From Setophaga petechia (Eukaryota > Chordata > Aves > Passeriformes > Parulidae): DNA of 64,000 nucleotides. Numbering within the stretch: position 1 is the stretch's first letter; each line of letters starts with the position of its first letter. Of this stretch, positions 22,501 through 33,811 are shown in pieces. The notes under the pieces were generated by a model, which made no database searches, had not been told where the DNA came from, and worked only from the letters and a program-made list of their open reading frames with translations. Location of the stretch: contig JANCRA010000011.1 in NCBI GenBank assembly GCA_024362935.1, positions 3,844,001-3,908,000 on the forward strand, in the 5' to 3' direction. The position numbers were made by a program, and so were the translations under genes.

Positions 22501-24476
22501 TGCATGCTGCCTGTTTGGGATCAAGTGGGACAGTCTGTGGGGAGGGGGAAGCAACGTCTCCCAAAATCTGTTTTTGTCCATTTCTATCTCTTCTCCTATG
22601 ACACTCCCTCTGCTTTTAAAAAGAATTCAAGTTTCATGGATGAAAATGCCAGCTTGTTGCTGAAATAAGCAGGTAATCCATGTGATGGCTTGGACTCTGC
22701 CAATCAATGCAGGGTACCTACAATGTCAGCAACATGAATACTGACTGTTCAGCATGTGCTTTGCAGCTCACCTTCACTCATACAGACTGTGATGGTTTCA
22801 AGGCAGATGTTCTTTTTTCCACTGTCAGGTGTGCTGTCACGTTCAGTGAAAATCAAATAGCTTTCTTTCTTAACAGATTTCTTTATTGAAGCAAAGTTTG
22901 GTTGAATAGAGAGGTGGATTTTTGTTTTCTGCTTGTATTGTGATGTTTTTAATCTTTAAATAGTTTTTGAAGACTTTAGAGTAAGGAGTTCTTATCTCCT
23001 GTTTCTCTAAAGCTTATGCCAAGACTTAGTGTAGTAGGCATGTTCCTAATAGATATCAGATTTGGATTCCTCTTAGTACAGCCTCTGTGTGAGCCTGGTA
23101 ACTGATGGAAGAGGTGGATGTGTTCAGAGTATGTACTTGGAGAGTGATGTGACAGTCAGAGAAGAACATTAATGGAGATACCAGCTCCTTTTCCGTTATT
23201 TTTCCTGTGTTACATCTTTGGTTATTCCAGTATTTTTTGTCCAGTCTCAAAATTTGTACTTCTTATTGAATATCATTATTTTTCCCATTATTTAAAGCAG
23301 TTTTAAAAATACCATGCTGTGCTAGTCTTCCTAAGATTAGTTTGGTAGTGGAAAAGGTTTAAACAAAAGTGGGATTCTTTTATTTACCCAAAGTCAAAAT
23401 TATTTTGCTTCTCAGATCTTGAAATTAATAAATGAAACAAAAGAAGAAAATCACATGAACGTCATTAGTATCAGATACCTGTAACATTGATTAATATCTG
23501 TAATCTGTAGCAAGAGATTTAACTGTTAATTCTGACAAACCTGAATTTTAGAAAGCAAACTTTAAGGTTAAACATTTTCCTTCCATCAATAGGTGTCTGA
23601 TCTCTTTTTCTAAAAATTCTTCCCTTGATACTTGTTTTGAATTTTCTTTATTTAATTGGTCTTGTTAATGTTGTTTTTGAGCGATTCAGTGTCCAGTGAC
23701 CAGGAGGAGGTCATAAGAGCAGAGGTAGCTAAAATGCTACATTTTCACTTGGTTTTTTTGAAACAACTTGTTCTTGTCATAACATGCTGATTTTTCATTT
23801 GTTGTGATTAATGGCTGCACAGAAATTATTTGTGGTTTGATGTACATTCTACCCTTTTATGGCCATTTTATTTCAGTCACTTTAGCAATCCCCTTGAGTA
23901 GTAGTTCCTGATGAAAAATTTAACTCCATCATTTTACCCATTATGCATAGCAGTTTTTACAGGAAGTTTGATAAGATAAATACATTTTTGGGTAATTTTT
24001 TTAACACAAGAATTAGCTCGGCTTGGTTTTTTTCACAGTTCTTTCTCTGGAGGCTGACTGGAAATATCTAAACCCAACAGATAACATTGTTTACAAAAAC
24101 ATCAGTCTGTAGTTTATCTGAGAACACCGAAACTACACAGCTCAGGAAAGGAGTGTTCAAAACAGAATTCAAACATATCCCTAAATTAATCCATGACAGC
24201 AGTACTCAGAATTGTCAGGATGTCTTCTGATTTGAAATGGCCTCATGAATATTTTTTATTTACAAAAAACCACAACAGCCCAGCATGATCCTAAGATGAA
24301 TTCACTTCTTTGACAGGAATAACATGCCTGAACTCAGTAAACTAAGAGCAAAGATGATAAAGAAGAAAGGAGCACGTGCCTATGCTTGTCAATGCAGCTG
24401 GAGATCCATTGATGAATTAACTGACCTTCAAACAGAGCAGCAGCTTCGCTGGGTTTGTGGTAAACATGGAGAGTGA
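16438..24476 (+). CDS. CFAP418: Cilia- and flagella-associated protein 418 (C8orf37), six coding exons
   Basis: The joined exons 16438-16538, 18381-18477, 20891-20961, 21466-21531, 22323-22418 and 24317-24476 give 591 nt, 196 residues plus TGA. All introns are GT...AG. The N terminus [13 protein letters not shown] matches the human start MAEDLDELLDEVE. An acidic second segment ([11 protein letters not shown], 45-55) and the cysteine-containing C-terminal domain follow: SPVYLGGS-type segment near 92-99, RCTACDF (118-124), [11 protein letters not shown] (134-144), [10 protein letters not shown] (163-172), LRWVCGKH (187-194). Human CFAP418 is 207 aa, and the difference lies mostly in the linker after exon 1. 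The protein localises to the ciliary base and photoreceptor inner/outer-segment junction and is needed for outer-segment disc organisation. Human mutations cause retinitis pigmentosa, cone-rod dystrophy and Bardet-Biedl syndrome. The residues corresponding to human R177, Q182 and W185 are kept as R164, Q169 and W172. The bird protein ends in GKHGE, two residues beyond the human GKH end. The start was chosen by homology and good initiation context. Introns 3-5 hold nothing recognisable. Confidence 0.96.
17006..17268 (-). mobile_element. CR1 LINE fragment (3' part) in CFAP418 intron 1
   Basis: The plus strand reads as the complement of a CR1 3' region: the AGAATATTCTG / GGGACACACCAG start, then TGTCAGGCTGGTGCTGTGACC and CTGGGGAGCCTGTTCCACTG, typical of avian CR1. 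It is 5' truncated and diverged. It is closely similar in structure to the copy at 38.5 kb, which suggests the same subfamily. Confidence 0.9.
17476..17571. repeat. Degenerate 62-bp-spaced direct repeat
   Basis: Two copies of about 34 bp (17,476-17,509 and 17,538-17,571) share most positions, beginning CATCAGG and ending with a form of ACAGGCNTCT. Partial matches just upstream suggest a decayed minisatellite in intron 1. Confidence 0.6.
18381..18477 (+). CDS. CFAP418: CFAP418 coding exon 2
   Basis: Acceptor tatttttcag precedes it and donor gtgagt follows. It completes Arg34 and runs to Pro66, containing the acidic stretch [10 protein letters not shown] that aligns with human DDLDSLINEI. It ends in phase 0. 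Confidence 0.93.
18720..20107 (-). mobile_element. Older CR1 LINE, split by a nested CR1 (CFAP418 intron 2)
   Basis: On the minus strand this is one CR1 whose 5' part is 19,745-20,107 and 3' part 18,720 to about 19,207. The 5' part translates (minus) to recognisable but degraded CR1 ORF2 sequence, such as GRNNPYAQ and SSFAERAVG...[10 protein letters not shown]. The 3' part reads on the plus strand as AATCACAGAATGG...CTGGTCCAACC, the usual CR1 terminus. The junction between the two parts is where a plus-strand CR1 was inserted. It is inactive, lacking a 5' end and carrying broken frames. Confidence 0.88.
19208..19738 (+). mobile_element. Younger CR1 LINE nested in the older one
   Basis: Plus-strand CR1 3' sequence includes GATGGAGCTACTGGAG, CAGTCTGGAGAAGAGAAGG, CCCAGTGACAGGACAAGAGG and GTGGTTAAACACAGGGAG, ending GAAGGTCCCTTCC...ATTCTTTGATTCTG, the CR1 terminal repeat. 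The older CR1 resumes immediately at TCTCATCAGTGCTGAGTAGAG. It contains a small internal expansion of GAAACACACA units near 19,498-19,530. Boundaries are accurate to about 10-15 bp. Confidence 0.85.
20891..20961 (+). CDS. CFAP418: CFAP418 coding exon 3
   Basis: Acceptor ttttaaacag and donor gtaggt. Encodes KLKSNSAS..., aligning with human KLKSKSSG, through residue 89 plus two bases of Arg90 (phase 2). Confidence 0.92.
21466..21531 (+). CDS. CFAP418: CFAP418 coding exon 4
   Basis: Acceptor tccatatag (weak polypyrimidine tract) and donor gtagga. Encodes CCPVYLGGS...GIGTNISK, the strongly conserved start of the C-terminal domain. It is 66 nt long and phase 2 on both sides, so skipping it keeps frame. 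Confidence 0.94.
22323..22418 (+). CDS. CFAP418: CFAP418 coding exon 5
   Basis: Acceptor ctttgtccag and donor gtgtgt. Encodes [12 protein letters not shown] and [10 protein letters not shown] with four conserved cysteines. It is 96 nt long and phase 2 on both sides, so skipping it would remove these cysteines in frame. Confidence 0.95.
24317..24476 (+). CDS. CFAP418: CFAP418 coding exon 6 (terminal)
   Basis: Acceptor tctttgacag. Encodes NNMPELSKL..., the basic [14 protein letters not shown] segment and the C-terminal [10 protein letters not shown], then TGA. It contains the residues whose human equivalents are mutated in retinal dystrophy. Confidence 0.95.
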
Positions 24477-25193
24477 AGTCTTCTTGTGTAGGATACCTAC
24501 TTGTGTGGAAATGGCTCTTAAAATCAATTTGTTTCCTATGCAGTTCTCTGAGAACAGATGGAAAATTGAATACTTAGATCTAGAAATATGTTGTAACACC
24601 CAGATTTCAACCTGAAAACTTTTTTTAAAATTTAACTGTCTTACAAGCAGTGTGGGGAGTTGGATTGTTAGGAGAAATAACCAACTTGGAGGCTTTCTGG
24701 AAGCTAAATGAGGTTAAAGTTCATACTCAGTAGTGTTAAAGAAAAGAAGGGGAAATAACAGACCTGGGCATGGGCAAAGCATCTTGAGACTCTTCCTCAC
24801 ATCTAGCAGAGAGCCTTTTTTTCCATGTCTGCAGAATCCTGGACTCAAAATGATGGCTTGGGAAACAACCATGACGCACAAGCGCATGAACTTCTGCACA
24901 GAAGTGAATCCTGCTCTTCTGCTTTGCTCATAGTTGTTAATGAGCAAGTGGTTGTTTATCTCTTAAAAAATTACTATGGGATCAGCTCTCATCTTAAAGG
25001 TTTCAGCACGCCCCAAAACTTTACTTACTTTTACCCACCAGCATCCAAAACTGCAGATGCTGAATATTTTCTTCCAGTTCCTACTGCTTTCTTCAGAGCA
25101 CATTCTGCTGACTAAGGACTTCTACCACAATGAATTTCTTGAACTTCTCTTCAGCCCTCACTGCAAGAGAGATGAAAAAATTGTTGTGCAATT

Positions 25194-25199
25194 ATTAAA
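25194..25199 (+). promoter_or_regulatory. Candidate proximal poly(A) signal ATTAAA, CFAP418
   Basis: ATTAAA occurs about 720 bases after the stop codon, followed by T-rich sequence. It is the commonest variant hexamer and a plausible short 3' UTR end. Confidence 0.35.
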
Positions 25200-27009
25200 T
25201 GTGCAATTTTTAAATATACAATTTTAAAGAGATTCTGAAGTGTATGTTACTCTTTTATCAGTATTTTCAGTGGAAAAAGGCTCAAGCTTTTAAGAGTGAG
25301 AAAATACATATCCCCGCTGATGTTCAAGTTCAGATTTTTTTTCAGTTTCACTTACTTTTTACTCCAGCTTCTCTTGAAAAAAATTTGTATTTAGGTAGTG
25401 CAACTGTTTCAACACACTCGCTTCAGTAACATTTCTTGGTGAGTTGTCTTGCTTACAATCAGCCACTATAGTTCATGAGCTTTTCCTTTTAATTATGTAT
25501 AAATAACACAGAAGATAGATTTGAGTTTTATGCAGGGGGAGAGGGAGGAAGGAATAACCAGTCCTGTCATTTACTACATTGAAAAGTGTCTCAATATGGG
25601 AAGTCTGTCTGTGTTTTTGCTGTGCAGTATGTGTATCTGTACAGATAAATTCAGAAATACTTACTTTGGGCAATTCTAGCTGTACAGAGCCATTTCCCTT
25701 TCTCTGAAGTTTTGCTCATGGTTCTAATCTGTGTATTTGTTCTGTTTCTGAGCCTTTCCAAAACAATTGTATAGTCTTACAGAGGTGATTCCTGTGTCTG
25801 TCACCCTCTGGAAGAGCAGATCTCAGTAGTGATCAGAGGCATCATACACTCTGCACCCTGCTCACCTTTTCCTTCCATGGGTGCTTGTTTCAGAGGCTGC
25901 AGAGGCCCGGCAGTGTGCCTGGGAAGTCTGGCAGTGCTTCCTCAGAGCTCCAGACTGCTCCTTCTAGTGCCCATGCAGCCTTGCTGGAGAGTCAGAGGTG
26001 ACTTGGCTTTGGAGAGGTACTACTTGGCATGATGGTGTAGACATATTTAGGGTCGTATTGTTTTCAGTGAAGTTTCAACTGCTAGAGTCCAAAACTGCAG
26101 TTTCAGACCAGAGACCAGTTGACTACTGCTCAGTCAGCTCCTAAAAGAGCTCTGCTTGCCTTTCTGTCCTTTGTGAAGATGTAGCCCTGGTCTGGGCTGT
26201 ACACTGTGAGTGTTCCAGGAGGTTCTTCAGGTGAGCCTAAGCAACTTTCATGCCTGGAGAACATCAGTGCTTAGAATAAGAGAAGAACCCAGAGGTAGGT
26301 AGCAAGCTCTGGGGAAGAAGAAACCTGCTTTCCATTCTTCTCAAAGAATGCATTTCAAAAAGTACTGAGTTGCCTTGGCTTTTCAGTTCCAAGGCTATTT
26401 GAAACTCATGACCAAGTAGTTCCGCAGGGTGTCTTGACTGGAATTGTACTGGAACTTGTGCTACAGTGTAGAAACAAGCTGGGCTTGCAACCTGTGAGCC
26501 AAAAATGGGGGAAATCCTAATTCTCATCTCAGTTCATGAGACCAAGTCTTATGTGACTAGGAAAGGGAGCGTGTCTCCTGTACCCTGAACATGTCCCTGA
26601 AATAACCAGGTTTATTCAAGTGTAATTAACTTGTTTCTGGCCTTGGTCAGAGTGGTGGGATATGACTGCTTTTTGTCCAAGGGAAGTTGTAAACAGGTAC
26701 AGAGTAGTACTTCTGGTACAGGTTTTCAGAATTTATCATATTTGTAAATTTGAGAATAATTGCTGCATCATTAGGTACAATTATTTTATTGGAAGGAGGA
26801 GCAGTATTAAGATTTGTTTTCGTTTCCTTTGCTTTCTTCAGTTACATGTTACAAACCCCTCCAAAGTCCTCAGATGAATGTAAAGAAAGGTAAAACTAGA
26901 GCTTAAATGCAGATTTGATGAAGGTATTGTCAGATTGTACAAGGTCCTCAAGATGTAGCCCAGACCCTAAGTGATATTTCTTTGTCAGTTATCTGAGATA
27001 GCAGGGATT

Positions 27010-27057
27010 ATGTAGAGAATTCTGTTTAAGAATATGTAAAGAATTCTGTTTAAGAAT
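27010..27057. repeat. 24-bp tandem duplication
   Basis: Two adjacent 24-bp copies (27,010-27,033 and 27,034-27,057), built around GAATTCTGTTTAAGAAT, differ at a single base (G/A). This points to a recent slippage duplication in the presumed 3' UTR. Confidence 0.9.
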
Positions 27058-27476
27058 GCAATTCAGCTGTTGTCAAATGGAAGTACTGGAGAACAGTGTT
27101 GCTAAGTATAAACATGACCACTGTTTTCCTCCAATTTTTTGCTTTGGAATAATAATACCATTTCCATTTGTGAAATGGGCAAGATGAAAATTTAAGACTT
27201 TTATTTTGCTTACTGGTATGCTTGGAAATTTTCTAGCCTGTCCCATTATTCTGCAACAGATCCCTCAAAAAAACAAAAGCAATGAAGGATGACAAAATGA
27301 GATTCCATCAAATTTTAATATGCTGCTCTGACTTACCTTTCACTTGTTTTACCTGCAAACTATGGAGGGTGAATATAGCTCAGAAGAGTCATTATTAAGA
27401 ATTGACCTGCAGTTAAAGTTCACTTACAGAAGTATAATAACATTACATATTGCAAGCTCTGCACCGTATTATATCA

Positions 27477-27482
27477 AATAAA
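27477..27482 (+). promoter_or_regulatory. Candidate poly(A) signal AATAAA, CFAP418
   Basis: A canonical AATAAA is followed within a few bases by a T-rich tract (GATTTTTTTTTTGTCC), resembling a downstream U-rich element though rather close to the hexamer. Confidence 0.4.
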
Positions 27483-27845
27483 GATTTTTTTTTTGTCCAA
27501 ACACCTATTTTAGTTTTGTACTGAAGATATTCTGCAAATGCTGCCATTTGCTGAAAGACTGCCACTTCTCTTGTTTCCTGACATGTGAGTCTTTGGGTCT
27601 TGTAACCAGCACATGTGGTAGTCACACAATACAAGAAGTGCTATGTTGGGAGCTGTGTACACAAATTTTTCTTCCTGCCAGGCTCTTTTTTCAAAAGACG
27701 TGACATTCTGTCTGTAGTGTGACACCTGATAACTGCAGACAGGTGGAGTAAAGGAATATCAGGTGCTGCTCATTTGTGAGGGCTACATCTGATGCCTAGG
27801 GTTTGGCTTGTGTGCTTTGAGAAAGTTTTTCAAATGTCAGCACTT

Positions 27846-27851
27846 AATAAA
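27846..27851 (+). promoter_or_regulatory. Candidate distal poly(A) signal AATAAA, CFAP418
   Basis: AATAAA is followed about 25-45 bases later by the GT-rich sequence GTGTGTTGTGTGAGTT. This is a good hexamer plus GU-rich arrangement and the best-formed candidate for the distal end of the plus-strand transcript. Confidence 0.45.
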
Positions 27852-27912
27852 ATGAAAAGTTGAAACTAATTTGAATCGTGTGTTGTGTGAGTTCTTGTGT
27901 ACTGTTTCTATC

Positions 27913-28005
27913 CAAGAGAAGCCTTATAAGAATGATGGTTTTTGTCAGAAGTGTTATGACATGGCCTTAGTTCGAAAGCATTGTCCAGCTCATAAGAAGC
28001 AATGA
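27913..28005 (+). pseudogene. Possible C2H2 zinc-finger relic
   Basis: A 30-codon stretch ending in TGA reads QEKPYK...FCQKC...KHCPAHKKQ. The EKPYK linker, the C-x2-C pair and the H-x3-H pair are in the right order for a Kruppel-type finger. The spacing between second Cys and first His is 8 rather than 12 residues, and no further fingers precede or follow. It may be a decayed fragment or coincidence. It has no clear start codon. Confidence 0.2.
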
Positions 28006-31000
28006 GTACTGTTATGTGTGTTTTCTCACATCAGTGGGGATGTAGCAAGTAGAGGAGGATTAAAGAAACTTTAACATTCTTTACTAGCTAACACAAGGAC
28101 AGCACATGAAATTATAGAAAGGTCATAAAGATGAATGCATTTGCCACATTTCTTGGATGTTTACCAAGGATAAAAGGGGGAGGCAGGTGCTGTGCAAGGT
28201 GGCAGATAGCTAAACAACTTGCAGAGTGGGGTGCTGGTAGCCTGGTGTATCAGTCATGCATTTGCTGTGGTCCACATGCCCCAGGTCTTGCTGTAGGAAA
28301 CCCTTCTTAGTCCCAGGGAGGAGCTGCTCTGCATGTGGAGGTTGGAACTTGTTTCTCCACCATCCAGAAATGCCGTGTGGCTTGCATTGGAGTAACAAAC
28401 ATAAATACTTCCTGTACCTCATTCTGAATTTGGATTCCAGGCATGGGTGCTATTCAGGCAGTAATTATTTCCCCAACTTAATTGGCAGTATGGACACAGT
28501 GAGGATACTCAGTCACTGCCTCAGGAGTACTCCTGACTTATTTAGGACTTGCAGCATCACAGTGATGTTTCATTCGCTTTGATGACAACTTCTGTTGAGT
28601 TAGAAGTACGTGATCAGGGTTAATATGTGATTATTCAATTCAGTCTGCAGAGGGCAGAGCAGCACCGCTGAGCGTTACAGTTCAGGCTTCTGCTTCACTT
28701 GTTTATACTCCTATTTTTTTCTGTAATAGTGGTTTACATTCAACAGACTAGCTTGCATTTGTCTCCTACTAGTGTCATTGTAAGTGGGATAGTCAGATCT
28801 GTAGGAATTCCAATTGATTTTTGTATGAATTCATCCAAATGGTCTTCAAGTGGTCCTTGACCAATACTGAAGTAGATTAAATTTTTAACTGGCATGTAAA
28901 GATGCATAAAAAACTCTCTGTGTGTCTATACATAGGTATATTTGTGTATGTTTATCCTCTAATAACATCAGTAGAAAACCTGAATTCCCTCGTGATTTTT
29001 TCACCCTGCCCTAATTAATTTCCCTGAAAATGTTAAATAATTTTGGCAAGTAGAGGTTGCATATGTTAGGATCTTCTAATATTCAATATAAAATTTATAT
29101 AACACATCACCCAAGGTGACAGCTCTTTAAAAGGAAATAGTAAAAGTCCAAAATTTAGAAATGCAAAAGAAAAAAAAAGTTGGTTCTGTCTATGTAGGAA
29201 AGCAACATAAACCAGAAATGCTGCAGAGCAGTCTGAGATACAGCATGAGAATCATCCAAAGACCTGCATCCTGCAGTCCATCATCCATGAGCCACTGCTG
29301 AGGTTAGTGAAGTCTCACTCTGAATTCTCTTCTGGTTCTTTGGGAGTCCAGAAAGTAAGTGTACAAAGCAGATTTAAAGTGCATGGAAGTAAACATTATT
29401 TCCAATGAGCAGTGAAGTTGTGTCTGGTTCTGAAGAAGTGACAAGGTGCTTTTAACTAGAAGCACAAACATACCTAAACCATGAAACCAAATTTTAATTA
29501 TTTTACTCTTAAAATAGGGAGTATGGTCTAAATTTAGCCTAGTTACACCATAGGTGAGTGACCTCTGTGACACTTCATTCTTTACTTACTGAGTTTCTTC
29601 TAATAGGAGAAACAATTGAATTAAAAGTTTAATAGAGCAGAAAGGAACAAGCAAGGCTGAGTAGCACACTGTGAGAGGTTTCATATATATTTTGATAAAA
29701 CATTTTTTCAGATAAGAAATAAGCCATTGGTTTTTGTTTGATTCTAAACTAAAGACACACGTAAGTGAAAGAAATAAAAATACCATGCTGCAGGGAAAGG
29801 TTCAAAAGTCTGTTTGCCAAAAGCAAGGACAAAAATTCACAAGAAAGGTGTCCTTTCTAGGAATCTTTTATGATTGCAATTCCACAGGTTGGACCTGAAG
29901 ATGGGAGTGAATCCACCCTTTTTCAGGGTTTCCTGTAGCATTTTGAAACCTGTTTCCTGTTGTTTGGCTTTAGAGATAATAGCTAACATAGATGTTATGT
30001 TTAGATATAAGAGCTAAGATATTCAGGGTTTGTAAAACCCTCTTAGACAGTGGTTAAAAGCTGTTATTCAAATATAAGCAAAAGATATTGAAGTTTTTTA
30101 AGAGAGTTTAGTGAAACTGAAACCCTTGCAGCTTCAGAACTTTTTGCTAAAGAGCTGAGAGGCAAAGAGGAGAAAAGGCATTTTCACAGCAGTCAAACCA
30201 GCACATAATATTCTAGCTCCTTAGTACCATAAATTCCTCTGCTTAGAAAATTTTTGATTGCAAAATGCCTGCAAAGGGGAAAAAATGTTCACTCTTGAAT
30301 GGTGATTGGATATTTATGATGTATCCACAGAATTTTTGAATCTCTGTTTAAAGGCGAGCCATATTGCCTCATTCTAAAACATTGCAGTAGATGTGATAGT
30401 GAGCACACACCTTCCAGCTAGGAGCTTTGGGCCAGTCAGCAGTCTGAGTGTGCTTGGAATTCCGTGTCCTGACTGCCGTGATGTAAACAGCATTCACAGG
30501 AAGGGGGAAGCAGTTACCAGAGACAGGAAGGCTGAATTTAGCATCAAACTCCTTATCTGGGCAGAGCGGGCTGCTCAGGATGCTGATAATGAAAAGTGTA
30601 TAAATTGCTCCAGCAGCCTGTGATAGCTGCCTGGCCCTTCCTGGGAAGACCATTCTCATCGGTGTAATCAGAGTACAATCTTACACGTGCAGATGGATTT
30701 AGGAAGGGATTATATCTGGGGGCCACTTGTCCAAAATAATGCTTTGTGTATTACAGTCTCACTCAGTCTGGTTTACTTGCACTTGAAGGAAGAGATCTGC
30801 ATGCTGAAGTAGGAGGATGTGTGTCTTTAAAAATAAAAACTTTGCCATAGTAGGAGTTATTATTAGTCTTACTAGCCATAAAGGAATATAAGCCTTTCCT
30901 GAATCTGAGCATGCACTGCAATGTCTGGTTTAATTTCTAGATTACAAATTTTGTATCAGTGCTGGCACAGCTCTGGTCCCACCTCTTCAGAGATAAAAGC

Positions 31001-33758
31001 TGTTGCTGCATTGTCTAAAGTGCTTTGGATCAGTGAGCAGTCTTGTTTACAAGTGGCAGATACACGGCTTCAGAACACTATTTGCAGTGTAATTAGTTGC
31101 TTGTTAATATACGATATCATTTTTCCTTTTGATTTATGTGTGTGTATATTTTGGGAAATCCATCTGCTCTGGGTCTACAGCACAGCAAAGCATCATTCCA
31201 TCAATATGTGCTCCTCAGTAGCTGAAGTGACACAAAATCTAGGCTCCTCTACAGTGATTTTTCTATGAATGATGACTCATTTCTCATGTCTTCCCCCAAG
31301 TATACTGAGAAGTTATTTTGGCTAAGATTGAGACCTGTGGGCAGTTTAAAGCAGTCTTTTAGTTGCATCTTTACACACGTGTCTGAAATAGCTTTCCCCT
31401 TCCCTTTCCCCATCCTCCTTGCTAGATTTATATTTATTTCTCTTCTGGTGAGGAAGGCTAGAAACAAACTATGAAAAAGGAGAGTGGTATAAAAGAGTCT
31501 ACCCATGTCCTGAACAGCAGCAAAGCAATCTGTCCTGGGTCATTGCAAAGATGACATTCTGGATTTGAATGGCTAAAATAATTCAAGTCAAGAGGATATT
31601 GGGGTGTACCTGTTCTGCTCACTGAATGTGGGTACCACACATCTCCTGAGCACAGGACAACGTGGTGACACAGCTGTCAGCAGTCTTAGCACCAAGAGTA
31701 TCCAGCCAGGTGCTCCACACCAGGGTTGCTAGGGTAAGCTAAAATCTTTAATCATTCTAGTTTTGCAAAGAGTTTTATCTTTGTGGTATGCTGCAAATCC
31801 TTCCTCAAACCTGGAGAATATTACTTCTTTATAAAATATATGTTTGTAAACTGGATAATTTCCAGATGTCAAATCAGTTGGCAGACTTTGCAATAACAGT
31901 TCCCTGCTCCAGGTTCTCAACCAGTGCTGGGCTTGTGGTTACCTTGGGTATTTTCAAGATCCATCAAAAGGCAAATGACACCTTTAAGTGGGGGAAAAAC
32001 AAACAGCCTAACGGGCACCTCGTGGCAGAGAGCACCTCCTCAGGTTTGTCCCAACCCATTCTCACGTCATTGCTCAAAAGAGTGACAGGACATAGAAGAA
32101 TGAAGAAGCTACTTTCCTTTTCTGTCAGATGTTGTAGGTTACTCATATTTCCTGTTCTGCTATTTAAAGGACTAAGGGCTGAAAACGAGAGTTCGTTAAC
32201 TTGTCTGGAATTAAATATTTTTCTACAGCCATGTTCAAATGCATGATAGTAACATAGGGCTGGAAGGCATCACCTTCTGCCTTGAGACAAGACTACCCCT
32301 TCAGGAAGCTCAGGATAAACCCAGGTATAGGTTGCCACCAGAAATGCCGCTCCCATCAGCAGGGGAGCTGGCTACAGGGTATATCAAAGAAAGTGACACC
32401 ACGTGTTCCATGCCAGCTGCCCAGTGAGTCCCAGGAGGAAGGGAAGGAACACCCTTCTCTCCCTGCCGACTGGTGGGTTGGGCTGTCTCAGCCAAGAAGA
32501 GAAACACGTGGGAGAGCCCGGGAGAGCTGCAATAAGCTAACACCACAGTGGGCTTAGGCACTTGGTGGTATTTTTGACAGTCTTGCTTTAACTGAGCACA
32601 TTCACTGTTCAAACATTTTAAAGTAAAACATTGCTTCCCACACTTTTTTTGGCTCCAGTTGGCTGTTGTTTTCTTTACGGACTTAAAACTATGCTTATTC
32701 ATACTCCAGAAAAATCCTTATCTCTGTCTGAATGGCCTGGGAAAAGCTTAGGGCATGCTTGCAAAGCAAACTTTGAGGAAGTAAATTTAGTTTCTCAATA
32801 AATCTAGCCAATTCAACTGTTGTGTTTGACAGCCATCCTTCTAAATTTTGAAGGAGACTGAGTTATTCTCTGGGGCGTGCACTCTAGAGTTGTGGGTGCT
32901 TGGGCCTTGGGCCCCAGGAGGTCACAGGCCACATCAAATAGGTCGAAGAAGGGTAGCTAAGAAAAGCAATTCTGTTGTCAGCAGCCTTAAATTTTCTATG
33001 CTGGAACCCGTACTACTGGGGAAAAAATAAAAAGTGTGGGTTTGCAGATTAAAAAGGTCTGAGAGTGTGGCCACGAGTGGAACTGTTGCGTTTTTCAAAA
33101 TACAGAGCCAAATTCTTCTTGAAATGCAAAGATGTTTTCAGGAAAATCTTTCTATGCAGCATATTCTGATTCAGCACTTGTGTTTAAACTATAGACCATT
33201 AACATATTTGTGTACAAACATCATCATCTAAGTTGTTACCATCCAGGTAGGTGTGAGTGAGCACTGAGGAGCCTGCTCAGTGGAAAGGCACGCCTGAGGA
33301 GCTCCCCTCACTCTGCTAATTATCCTCTAGGGACTTTTAATATGGGACACCAACCTGTCCTGCCAGCCAAGGGGCTCCATTTTCTTCCATGAACCTTAAA
33401 TACAAAGGAAGGGGCTCCTAGCAGGAGCTCCTCAGTGGCTGATGCCAAAAGGAGTAGCAGTGAGTTTGAAAGGGAAAGGAGATGGAGGATGCTTCCTCTG
33501 AAATGAAGGCCCTTCCACAGCTCCTCCTCTCCTAAATCCCACACTGCTAGTAGGGATTTGGGGCTCTACCATGAAAGAAGAAGGCATCTGTGAAGCCACA
33601 AGTGCACTGTGCTTGAGGAGGGCTTGTCAGCAGACAGAAAGCAGAGGAAGATGAGATGGAGGAGGCAGGCTGCACTTTTTTAGACATTTGGGGAGTTCAG
33701 ACAATGAGTACTCACATGCATAGCATATTTTTTAAAATCTCTCCATAAACTGCTAGTC

Positions 33759-33811
<53 letters not shown>

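Larger units (their letters stand above)
24477..27851 (+). other. CFAP418: Probable CFAP418 3' UTR region (end uncertain)
   Basis: AT-rich sequence follows the stop codon with no recognisable coding potential. Hexamers that could direct polyadenylation are annotated separately. The longest form would be about 3.4 kb. Without transcript data the true end cannot be chosen. Confidence 0.5.

Noticed and set aside
32240..32340. AACATAGGGCTGGAAGG as the end of an old CR1-like element
   Set aside because: Similarity covers under 20 bases and the following sequence does not align by eye. A RepeatMasker run would be needed.
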